64,000 bases of DNA from Xiphydria camelus (Eukaryota; Arthropoda; Insecta; Hymenoptera; Xiphydriidae), in the NCBI GenBank assembly GCA_963678675.1, contig OY783194.1, positions 16,669,370 through 16,733,369 of the forward strand, written 5' to 3'. This document shows, piece by piece, positions 43,951-52,741 of the stretch (positions within the stretch are counted from its first letter, which is position 1; each line of letters opens with the position of its first letter). A model generated the notes under the pieces. The model saw nothing but the letters and a program-made list of their open reading frames with translations. It searched no databases and was not told where the DNA came from. Both the position numbers and the translations under genes were made by a program.

Positions 43951-44746
43951 TACAGGGTCTCACGTACACCCGGGCTCACGGAATCTGTCGCTGGTGACTT
44001 TTTTTAAATGTTATTTTTAAACGTACTAACCAATGATTAATCAATCCTCGTGCTTTCATTAACGAGAGTAGACGTCACCGTAGCTAATGAGGGCATGAGA
44101 ATTAATTGTTCACTGGTTAGTACGTTTAAAAATAAGGTTTAAAAAAAGTCACCAGCGACAGATTTCGTGAGCACGGGTGTATGTTGTGGCCATAGGATGA
44201 TATGGTACGTTGCGATTTGTAGACTCTAGGTTTTACGCTATTGGTCGGAGACGCAAGGACGCCGAACGATTGGCTCTGCTATCGTCGGCAGACGGCAATC
44301 GTCGCGAGAGAAGTTCCCTAGGCACCTAGCAGACGAGAAAGTTGGCGGTTGACACGTACGTTTGTTTACAAAGTGGAATTTTTCAGAGCAATAGTATTCT
44401 TTGGAAATAAAACGTGGTTTTCAAACTTAATAAAATATTTCCATTCGCAAAACGATTTCCCTCGTGTTTATTTCGATCGTCGGACGCGCTTGTTAATAAC
44501 AAGTAAAAATTCAGTTAAATCAGAGTAATGAAGAAAGGGTGATAATCTCGTAATAAATGTAAAATAATTGATGAGTTCTAGAGACAAGTGAACCGACGTG
44601 GAAGATTACAGTGGCTAAGCAGTTCATAGCATTTTTGAGTAGGGTAAGTGTACAATAAATCGAGAGGAATTTAAAAAGGATAAGTAAAATAACAAAAATG
44701 AATTACCTTGAATTCATTCAATTTATTTATTATTTACCATATGTCC
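43951..44746 (+). mobile_element. Left part of a CAGGGTCTCACG foldback element
   Basis: TACAGGGTCTCACG is the same end as at 36189, and after a MITE insertion it continues TGTTGTGGCCATAGG. The following 560 bp (GACTCTAGGTT, GCTATTGGTCGGAGACGCAA, GGCGGTTGACACGTACGTTT, GGAAGATTACAGTGG) matches 47182-48840 in the same orientation. No right end with this terminus was found, so the copy seems to be a fragment. It supplies the empty sites that define two MITEs in the downstream copy. Confidence 0.6.
43967..44179. mobile_element. CACCC-tip palindromic MITE, copy D
   Basis: 213 bp between TA dinucleotides, inserted in the CACG-TA-TGTTGT site of the host element end. Tips: CACCCGGGCTCACG at the left,CACCCGTGCTCACG (inverted) at the right. 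The inner sequence is nearly identical to copy E. Confidence 0.9.
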
Positions 44747-45005
44747 GCGATCAAAGAGCCCATAGCAAAATTGCGAGTTTTGCATGAGCACCTCTGTGGG
44801 TCTCCTCGTCCAATAGAATCACCGGAGAAGCGTGAATACGCATGCGTAGTCATCCGCGAGTGCAGTTCGACTTCGATTTCGATTCTCGCATCTCGAAATC
44901 GAAGTCGAACTGCACTCGCGGATGACTACGCACGCGCATTCGCGCTTCTCCGGTGATTCTATTGGACGAGGAGACCCACAGAGGTGCTCATGCAAAACTC
45001 GCAAT

Positions 45006-45527
45006 GAGGTTGGCTGGTGGTCGAGGAAGTAAACTTCGGCGCCACCGAGCTAAACACCCTTTTTGACCGCCTGATTTGAAATATCGACACCCCTTGCTTT
45101 GAAAACCTCGAAGTGCAATTTTTGACAAAAATGCCATTTATAACTTACTATGTTAAGGTTTAAAATCTGAAAACAGTAAGCTATAAATGGCATTTTTTTC
45201 AAAAATTGCACTTACGAAATTTTCAAAGTAAGGTATCGATGGTATCGATGTATCAATATGGCAGCCTAATTCATAGTAGGCATGGAATTCAGATATTATT
45301 AAAATACCTTTCAATCAAATCTTGTTTTCTTCTACCAGTTTTGGCGTTAAGACCAACTAATAATTCCTTCAACTGCTCCACTTTCAAATCACAGTAATTC
45401 ATTTTTACCAATTTTTTTACCAGTCACATTAGTGCAGCATTAATAATGTATTATAACCGTTTAAATTTGCCCGCGGGTGTTTGGCTCGGTGGCGCAATCT
45501 GCTTCAGTTTTGCCCAGCCAACCTCAT
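45006..45527. repeat. Foldback-type insert, GAGGTTGGCTGG ends
   Basis: GAGGTTGGCTGG at 45006 and CCAGCCAACCTC ending 45527 are inverted; next to them CGCCACCGAGCTAAACACC pairs with GGTGTTTGGCTCGGTGGCG. A small inner hairpin occupies 45093-45232 (AAAATGCCATTTATAACTTA and inverse). The right half (45236-45527) is repeated in direct orientation at 50784-51230. Confidence 0.6.
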
Positions 45528-45708
45528 TGGGTGTTTTCACATTTTTCAAAAACTGGCTTAAAATGAAGATTATCGTGTATATATGTGATATTAATAAATT
45601 AAAAAAATTTACTGTCAAGTTTTTATGAGAAAATTGAGTCTAAAAATCAAATGTGGAAATGTCCCGCGAAAAACGCGATTTGCCTGTAATGGCGGTTGTG
45701 ACGTCACG

Positions 45709-45716
45709 ATCTGTAC
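45709..45716. promoter_or_regulatory. CRE-like TGACGTCA in the captured 5' region
   Basis: A perfect TGACGTCA lies about 100 bp upstream of the THAP start codon. The mirror arm has TGACATCA plus GCCAATCAGAGCGCG, a CCAAT-box match. These are promoter-like elements suggesting that the palindrome includes the source gene's promoter. Inference from motifs only. Confidence 0.35.
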
Positions 45717-45819
45717 AAACAAATAGCTGTCAAACGGAGTTGCTTAGATTTTGCTGTGTTTTTCTGTGACTCGAAAAGTTTGTTGTTTCTACATCGTTTT
45801 TTTGTGAAAGTGGCTGAAA

Positions 45820-46376
45820 ATGCATGCATCACAAGTCCACAGGAAATCGTGTTTTGTACCAAAATGCACAAATACTTCTGTGCGAACTCCAGAAAAAGTG
45901 TTTGTGAATGTGCCGAGAGACTGTGACATGAGACGAAAATGGTTTAAAGCGGCCAGAAGAGACATGCCTAATTCAAAGTCGATATTCCATTGCTGCGAAG
46001 ATCATTTCAATGTAAGTTTCCTTATACTATAGGTTCATAGGTTATGTTCAGTGAATGCTTTTGGTTGACAGCTTGAAGAGGACATGGAAAATTATTTGCG
46101 GTACAAGACTATGGCAGGAAATATTTTAATGAAACAAGGAGTTATGCCTCCCATCTTTGACTGCCAAAAAGACAGCAAGAGAGCTGCCAGTAAGCCACCG
46201 AGACCACTTCACGAGAAACGCAAGAGGAAATGGTTGATCGAGGAAGTCATGTCTGCTACCGAGGTTCAACAACAGGCACTATCTCTTCAAGATGAACCAG
46301 ACAATAGTACTGGTGCCAGTGGACTGGATCATCTTGAAGAAATAGTGCCTGTTGTTGAACCTCGGTGGCAGACATG
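45820..46376 (+). pseudogene. THAP-domain gene start, left palindrome arm
   Basis: The ATG at 45820 opens exon 1 (to 46011) with a full THAP zinc finger: CFVPKCTNTSVRTPEKVFVN, MRRKWFKAARRDMP, then CCEDHFN. This gives Cys-x4-Cys, the invariant Trp and Cys-x2-His. A 60-bp GT-AG intron (46012-46071) joins in phase to LEEDMENYLRYKTMAGNILM, KQGVMPPIFDCQKDSK and a basic segment, then acidic residues. After about 46310 the frame enters the opposite arm and stops at 46374. The DNA-binding finger is intact, so a short THAP-only protein is conceivable. Confidence 0.8.
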
Positions 46377-46810
46377 ACTTCCTCGATCAACCATTCCCTC
46401 TTGCGTTTCTCATGAAGTGATCTCGGTGGCTTACTGGCAGCTCTCTTGCTGTCTTTTTGGCAGTCAAAGATGGGAGGCATAACTCCTTGTTTCATTAAAA
46501 TATTTCCTGCCATAGTCTTGTACCGCAAATAATTTTCCATGTCCTCTTCAAGCTGTCAACCAAAAGCATTCACTGAACATAACCTATGAACCTATAGTAT
46601 AAGGAAACTTACATTGAAATGATCTTCACAGCAATGGAATATCGACTTTGAATTAGGCATGTCTCTTCTGGCCGCTTTAAACCATTTTCGTCTCATGTCA
46701 CAGTCTCTCGGCACATTCACAAACACTTTGTCTGGAGTTCGCACAGAAGTATTCTTGCATTTTGGCACAAAACACGATTTACTGTGTGCTTCTGGTGCTT
46801 ACATTTTCAG
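46330..46810 (-). pseudogene. THAP-domain gene start, right palindrome arm
   Basis: Mirror image of the left arm. Here the start codon is followed at once by TAA, and a second stop replaces a codon before the first Cys, so this arm cannot make the protein although the rest of the THAP exon and the second exon are nearly identical. Confidence 0.8.
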
Positions 46811-47367
46811 CCACTTTCACTACACACTACACCAAAATGACGTAGAAACAAGAAACTTTTAGAATCTCAGAAAAACGCTTCGAAAACATAGGCAACTCCG
46901 TTTGACAGCTGGTTGTTTGTACAGATCGTGACATCACGGCCAATCAGAGCGCGTTTTTATTTTGCTCAGTTGCCAAGTTTCGCCGCAGCAGTTTTTACTT
47001 TAATTTATCGCAAATTTGTCTGTTTTTAGATGTTTTTAAACAATGATACGTGCAACACAAATTCTTTACTTCACTCTATACTGCAATTACGCAACATTCG
47101 TAACTAGTGCACACACCCAATTTTGCTATGGGCTCTTTGATCGCGGACATATGGTACAAAGGCAATACCGGGTGTTAGGCTATATTGTGGCCATAGGACG
47201 ATATGGTACGTAGCGATTTGTAGACTCTAGGTTGTACGCTATTGGTCGGAGATGCAAGCAAGCCGAACGATTGGCTCTGCTATCGTCAGCAGACGGCAAT
47301 CATCGCGAGAGAAGTTCCCTAAGGCGTAGGCACCTAGCAGACGAGAAAGTATGGCGGTTGACACATA

Positions 47368-47580
47368 CACCCGTGCTCACGGAATCTGTCGCTGGTGACT
47401 TTTTTTAAATGTTATTTTTAAACGTACTAACCAATGATTAATCAATCCTCGTGCTTTCATTAACGAGAGTAGACGTCACCGTAGCTAATGAGGGCATGAG
47501 AATTAATTGTTCACTGGTTAGTACGTTTAAAAATAAGGTTTAAAAAAAGTCACCAGCGACAGATTCCGTGAGCACGGGTG
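47368..47580. mobile_element. CACCC-tip palindromic MITE, copy E
   Basis: 213 bp with identical tips CACCCGTGCTCACGGAATC on both arms. The related sequence at 44351-44370 (GACACGTACGTTTG) is the empty site; here GACACATA and TACGTTTG flank the insertion. This fixes the ends and the TA duplication. Confidence 0.95.
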
Positions 47581-47790
47581 TACGTTTGTTTACAAAGTGG
47601 AATTTTCGGAGCAATTGTATTTTTTGGAAATAAAACGTAATTTTCAAAGTTAATAAAATATTTCCATTCGCGAAACAATTTCCTTCGCGTTTATTTCGAT
47701 CCTCGGACGCGCTTATTAATAAAAAGTAAAAATACAGTTAAATCGAAGTAATGAAGGAAGGGTGATAAGTCTTAGGTTAAATGTAAAATA

Positions 47791-48535
47791 AGGTTCGTTC
47801 CAACAAGCATTTTAGGACAGTTCTAGAACCGTCCTGGAACTAGTTAAGAATTATTTAATGCGCATGCGCCAGTCAGATGCGTTCTAGAACTGAATTCATG
47901 GGATGTGTTGGAACACAGGGTCGCACACAGCACAGGAAGGCTTGTCCACCTTTTGTATACATTTTGCGGAAAATCACGGGTTATCCTAAGCGAATGTGTG
48001 AGTTCAACTAAGTGTTGAAACGTAAAAAACATTACAGTTTTCAAGAGCTTATCATGCACAAACATTCAAAAAAGCAGAAAAAGAAAGATGAGTCCAAAAA
48101 GAGTACAAGAGTGCATACATTTTTTCCTTCTATAACTTGGAGGGGAGTGATTTTTTCGGATTTTTTATTTTCAATTATCATTTACCTAAAAAGTTATCAC
48201 AACTTTTATATCATGGCCATTAACTCATTGTGAAGTTATTATGTTTTTTCATTTTTTCTCGAAACTATCTTTATGCATTTGTATTGTTCTTGGACTCACC
48301 TATTCAAATAGAGCGCGTCTCGCGCCTTACTACGCGTGGGCTAGAAAATCGTCCTAACTCAGAACTAGGGACTGGAATTACCGTTCTAGAACCGTTCTGT
48401 TACAGTTCGCAGTTTAGTTGGAACGCTCTTTGGAATCGTTCCAGAACTAGTTCTGTGTTTGTTGGAACGGCTAAGTCAGACTGCGCACACTCCGCCGAGT
48501 TCAGAACCAGTTCTCATGTTAGTTGGAACGAACCT
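47791..48535. mobile_element. MITE with AGGTTCGTTCC ends and ATA duplication
   Basis: AGGTTCGTTCCAACA and its inverse GTTGGAACGAACCT are flanked by ATA (47788-47790 and 48536-48538). The homologous sequence at 44571-44580 (AAAATAATTG) is the empty site with one ATA. A 3-bp duplication fits PIF/Harbinger-type or related elements. The interior (745 bp) contains GTTCTAGAAC/GTTCCAGAAC words near both ends and no credible protein. Confidence 0.8.
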
Positions 48536-48590
48536 ATAATTAACGAGTTGTAGAGACAAGTGAACCGACGTGGAAGATTACAGTGACCAG

Positions 48591-48746
48591 TAGGCCTATT
48601 CTGTAACTCGTTACGATCCGTAACGACGGTTGTCGTTAGCATTAGTCCAATCAGGACCCCCATCACAACGGAATACTTGATCCTGATTGGACTAATGCTA
48701 ACGACAACCGTCGTTACGGGTCGTAACGAGTTACAGAATAGGCCTA
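48591..48746. mobile_element. Palindromic MITE with CCAAT core
   Basis: TAGGCCTATTCTGTAACTCG and its exact inverse. The inner arms have ACGACGGTTGTCGTTAGCAT and then CCAATCAGGA/TCCTGATTGG around CATCACAACGGAATACTTGA. CAG occurs on both sides, but TA is an equally possible duplication. Near-perfect palindrome, about 156 bp. Confidence 0.8.
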
Positions 48747-48835
48747 CAGGTAGTTCTCAAGATTTTTGAGTAGGGTAAGTGTAACGATAAATCAAGAGGA
48801 ATAACAAAAATGAATTGTTTTGAAGTCATTCAATT

Positions 48836-50525
48836 TCTTTATACTTTACAAAGGCAATAATATTACAAAAATTATTCGTAGAATTAGAGAAAGTGATGAA
48901 TTCTTCATGGAAATGACTTCGACTATGGACGAAGCAACACGACGCAAAACCAATGGATGACGGAAGAGTTCGACGATATGCATCAGCCTCCACGGAGAAA
49001 TGTGCCAAAGACGAAGGACGATTGGTGTGCCGCTCGTGAGTTTGAAATAAATGAAACGTAAGATATTATTCATACAGAAAAAGAATGTATTGCAGGTATT
49101 TATTTACCAGTACGACTCACATTACCATCCGCTAACCAACGATATGGAATTTTTCAGCAAGTATCGATAACCAGGACCATGGTGAAAGACTATGTTTTGC
49201 AAGTGTGCCTGCGATCGGCAACCTGATCGAGTGCTTTGTAAGAGCCTGGGTTGGTGCCTCACGCAGTAATGTCAGATTGCTCCCAACTGAAATCCTCCCT
49301 CGTTTCACTCTGTCATTCGACAACGAGCATCAACTCCCCCGGAGGACACGAAAAGCTCTTACATCAGGAAGACCGTGAAAGGTTAATAAAATTATGGAAA
49401 ACGATACCATGAATGTAAGCAAATCCTTTTCATAACATTTTGTGGAAAACTCACCGTTGCTTCATCTTTACAGGAGACGTTCTAAATGATTTCCCTGCTC
49501 AGCCGAGCAATAATCCAAACGGTGGTGAAATGCTGAGATCGCAACAACGAGCATCAACTCCCCCGGAGGATGCGAAAAGCTGTAACATCTATCTGCGTCA
49601 GGTTGGGCGATCGCGGCGGCAACGGAATTGGACCCCTTTTCCTGACCAACGGTTGGGGAATTCCCCGCCCAGGAATCGCCGGACTCGTATCGTCGAGTGC
49701 GCGGGAGCGCCGTCATGTTGAAAATACATCTGGGCTCCGATCTGTAAGTAACAGTAATTAAATTGTCGATTTTCAATAGCTTACCACGGGACTGTAATAA
49801 CGTGACTGCGTTCTACTAATACTTACATCTTCTTCGATGTTTCGAAGCAACGGTATTACTAAATATCTCAGAATATCGAGATACATCTGGCCGTTCAAAT
49901 TTCAAGGAGTTTTCCACAAAATGTTATGAAAAGGATTTGCTTACATTCGTGGTATCGCTTTCCATAATTTTATTAACCTTTCACGGTCTTCCTGGTGTTA
50001 CAGCTTTTCGTGTCCTCCGGGGGAGTTGATGCTCATTGTTGAATGAGACAGAGTGAAATGAGGGAGGATTGCAGTCGGGAGTAATCTGACACTACTGCGG
50101 GAGGCACCAACCCAGGCTCTTACAAAGCACTCGATCAGGTTGCTGATCGCAGGCACACTTGCGAAACATAGTCATTCACCATGGTCCTGGTTATCGATAC
50201 TTGCTGAAATATTCCATATCGTTGGTTAGCGGATGGTAATGTGAGTCGTACTGGTAAATAAATACCTGCACTACATTCTTTTTCTGTATGAATAATATCT
50301 TACGTTTCATTTATTTCAAACTCATGAGCGGCACACCAATCGTCCTTCGTCTTTGGCACATTTCTCCATGGAGGCTGATGCACATCGTCGAACTCTTCCG
50401 TCATCCATTGGTTTAGCGTCGTGTTGCTTCGTCCATAGTCGAAGTCATTTCCATGAAGAATGCATCACTTTCTCTAATTCTACGAATAATTTTTGTAACA
50501 TTATTGCCTTTGTAAAGTAACCACG
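48836..50525. repeat. Long palindrome with coding-like arms
   Basis: 48836-49445 is inverted at 49912-50525 (for example GGCAATAATATTACAAAAAT and CCATCCGCTAACCAACGATA). The arms contain readings without stops such as EFDDMHQPPRRNVPKTKDDW and GNLIECFVRAWVGASRSNVR. The right arm has extra stops. I do not recognise the protein. It may be exons of a captured gene. Confidence 0.6.
49446..49911. other. Loop of the long palindrome
   Basis: About 460 bp, relatively GC-rich, with an open frame (49440-49721) reading QRASTPPEDAKSCNIYLRQV. The segment CAACGAGCATCAACTCCCCC (49543) repeats one in the left arm at about 49321. Function unknown. Confidence 0.35.
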
Positions 50526-50783
50526 TTTTATTTCCAAAAAATACAATTGCTCCGAAAAATTCCACTTTGTAAACAATCGTACGCGTCAACCGCCATACTT
50601 TCTCGTCTGCTAGGTGCCTACGCCCTAGGGAACTTCTCTCGCGACGATTGCCGCGTCAGCCGACGATAGCAGAGCCAATCGTTCGGCGTGCTTGCGTCTC
50701 CGACCAATAGCGTATAACCTAGAGTCTACAAATCGCTACGTCCCATATCGTCCTATGGCCGCAACATAGTCTAACACCCGGTA

Positions 50784-51230
50784 TATCAATATGGCAGGAG
50801 TCAATGCTTACTTTATAAAGTATAGTAGGTATTGCAGGAGTCAAAAACGAAAATGTAACCTTAATTTATGAATCTGTATCTAGTGAAGTGAATTGAAATA
50901 AAAAATGTAATATAAAACGGTGGCTGTGGAGCCTCCGCAGCCGCTTCCCACCAGCGATAGCGGCCGACCCACGGTGAGCGACGGTGTCGCAACCACCAGA
51001 CGACATAAACAGGTCCTTCTCCCGCGCGAAGAGGACCTGCCGCCTCAGTTGGAGATCCGCTGAATTCCTTTAACTGTTTCACTTTCATAATTTTTTTACC
51101 AGTCATATCAAATACAGTCAAATCTGCAACAGTGCAGCATTAATAATATATTATAACAGTTTCAATTTGCCCGCGGGTGTTTGGCTCGGTGGCGCCATCT
51201 GCTTCAGTTTTGCCCAGCCAACCTAATTCC
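50784..51230. repeat. Second copy of the 45236-45527 repeat
   Basis: TATCAATATGGCAG, then GTGCAGCATTAATAATATAT, TTGCCCGCGGGTGTTTGGCT and GTTTTGCCCAGCCAACCT match 45240-45527 in order. A GC-rich 150-bp piece (about 50920-51065, with CGCAGCCGCTTCCCACCAGC) is present only here and looks like a separate insertion. Confidence 0.6.
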
Positions 51231-51321
51231 GCGGGCATAGGTAATAGCATCCTCGCGCCATCTCCTCAGGCGAAGGACATACCTAACAGTTCGTCCAGGT
51301 TAATCGGTATTCTAAAACGTA

Positions 51322-51634
51322 CCATATGTCCGCGATCAATTTTACCATAGGAAAATTGCGATTATTGCATGAGCACCGCTTGGGTCTCCTCGTCCAATAG
51401 AATCATCGGAAAAGCGTGAATGCGCATGCGTAGTCACCGCGAGTGTTGGCGTGACGTTTGCGAGTGCAGTTCGATTTCGATTTCGATTCTCGCGTCGAAG
51501 TCGAACTGCACTCGCGGATGACTACGCATGCGCAGTCACGCTTCTCCGGTGATTCTATTGGACGAGGAGACCCGCAGAGGTGCTCATGCAATAATCGCAA
51601 TTTTCCTATGGTAAAATTGATCGCGGACATATGG
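51322..51634. mobile_element. CCRTATG palindromic MITE, copy 3
   Basis: CCATATGTCCGCGATCAATT and its inverse, with TA outside (51320-51321 and 51635-51636). Arms as in the family (GAGCACC, CCTCGTCCAATAGAATCA, GCGCATGCGTAGTCA). The centre is an imperfect palindrome with CAGTTCGATTTCGATTTCGA. 313 bp. Confidence 0.9.
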
Positions 51635-51636
51635 TA

Positions 51637-52536
51637 CACGCATACTTCCTATGTGCCCCATCCTCGAAAATGCTTGGTATTCAGCTGACACAATTATTAT
51701 TTGTTCTCATTTTTAAAACGTTACAGAAGATTGTAAATTCCAAGTTATCGATAGTATCTAGTTAAAACTCCACTTTCTGATTAATTAGTATTTAACCAAG
51801 AGTAATCATGAAAGGGTTATTATCTAAACTTCGACCTTTGAACAAACATTCGGTATGGGATAAAGTCTTATTATTATTCCATTTTCTTTAAGTTAATTGT
51901 AGTATATAGAATAGTGGTATTGTGAAAGGAATTAAGGTTACACTGTTAAGACTGCTTTAAAGATACTTTTTTTTTATTACTCGATTTAAATAATCCGTAA
52001 ATGATACATCTCTTTTCCCATGGTAACGTAGTCAAATCTAACCTAATTTAGAATACATACGAACAGAGTTCTCTTGTATCCACTACACTTTTCTGAAGAA
52101 CGTAAGTTTTAATTGGCTTATAAAATTATTAGTCACACAGAGTTTACAGTATCTCGTAAAAGTGTAGTAGATGCAATTAGTTTGAACAAATCTGTGGTGA
52201 AACACTAGGTTAAGTCAAACTAAGCTAATTTCAATAGATAAAGAATTCGATAGAGCAATATAATCTACGATTACTCATTTGGTTTGATAAACTCGTTAAA
52301 TGTGGAGCAATTTCATCTCTTTCGAGACTAACTGTGAGGTATGCTTATGGTGCTGGATAGTTGCTTTTTTAGATTTGCGAAGGTTATATTCCTTTTATCA
52401 CACACAAATCTATGCATCATATCAAAAATTGGTTTCAGAATATTTGGAATAATACGCGAAAATATACAATTTTTAGAAGGTAATTGCAATAGATTTTCTT
52501 TAAAGTCTCATCAATGATTTCTGAAGAGAATGTATA
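51637..52536. other. Unassigned AT-rich stretch
   Basis: 900 bp without repeats or open frames of interest; it may be unique intergenic or intronic DNA. Confidence 0.4.
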
Positions 52537-52741
52537 CAGGATCTTTAATCCCAAGCACAACAGATTTGAATTTCACTAACATTTGATTTCGGTAGTGTGT
52601 GAACAGTGCTTGAGTCATTTATAGTTGGAGTTGGCTTTAGAAGAGTGCTCTGACTATAAATGACTCGAGCACTGTCCACACACTACCGAAATCGAATATC
52701 AGGGAAATTCAAATCTGTTGCGCTTGGGATTAAAGATCCTG
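52537..52741. mobile_element. TA-flanked MITE, CAGGATCTTTAATCCC ends
   Basis: CAGGATCTTTAATCCCAAGC and its inverse between TATA/TATAC flanks. The arms continue GCGCAACAGATTTGAATTTC, TTTCGGTAGTGTGTG and TGACTCGAGCACTGT. 205 bp near-perfect palindrome. The AGCGCAACAG motif also starts the arms of 54595-54841. Confidence 0.8.

Larger units (their letters stand above)
45531..47117. mobile_element. THAP palindrome element (long hairpin)
   Basis: It starts GGGTGTTTTCAC and ends with the inverse of GGGTGTGTGCAC. Arms of roughly 630 bp (45670-46300 and 46330-46965) are near-perfect inverted copies of the 5' region, first exon, intron and second-exon start of a THAP gene, with a loop of only about 30 bp near 46315. 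The intron is kept in both arms, so the copy was made from DNA, not from mRNA. Transcription across it would give a long double-stranded RNA. Confidence 0.75.
44747..47154. mobile_element. CCRTATG palindromic MITE, copy 2, split by a 2.1-kb insertion
   Basis: CCATATGTCCGCGATCAAAG at 44747 and its inverse ending 47154 lie between TA dinucleotides (44745-44746 and 47155-47156). The right arm is split at 45005, where an insertion runs to 47117, then resumes with AATTTTGCTATGGG. CAAT appears on both sides of the insertion (45002-45005 and 47118-47121). The central palindrome contains CAGTTCGACTTCGATTTCGA. Confidence 0.85.
47168..50781. mobile_element. Foldback element, CCGGGTGTTAG ends
   Basis: CCGGGTGTTAGGCTATATTG at the left and its inverse at the right, with TA outside (47166-47167 and 50782-50783). 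Terminal arms of about 200 bp (CCATAGGACGATATGG, GCGATTTGTAGACTCTAGG, GAGAGAAGTTCCCTA, CACCTAGCAGACGAGAAAGT) are related to those of 36191-42404. The interior holds three MITEs and a second large palindrome (48836-50525). It is inserted next to a related copy (43951-44746). Confidence 0.75.

Noticed and set aside
41557..45004. Frames over MITEs at 41557, 42041-42437 and 44708-45004
   Set aside because: Mirrored frames (CCGSPRPIESPEK-type) in palindromic MITEs without start context or conservation beyond the repeat.
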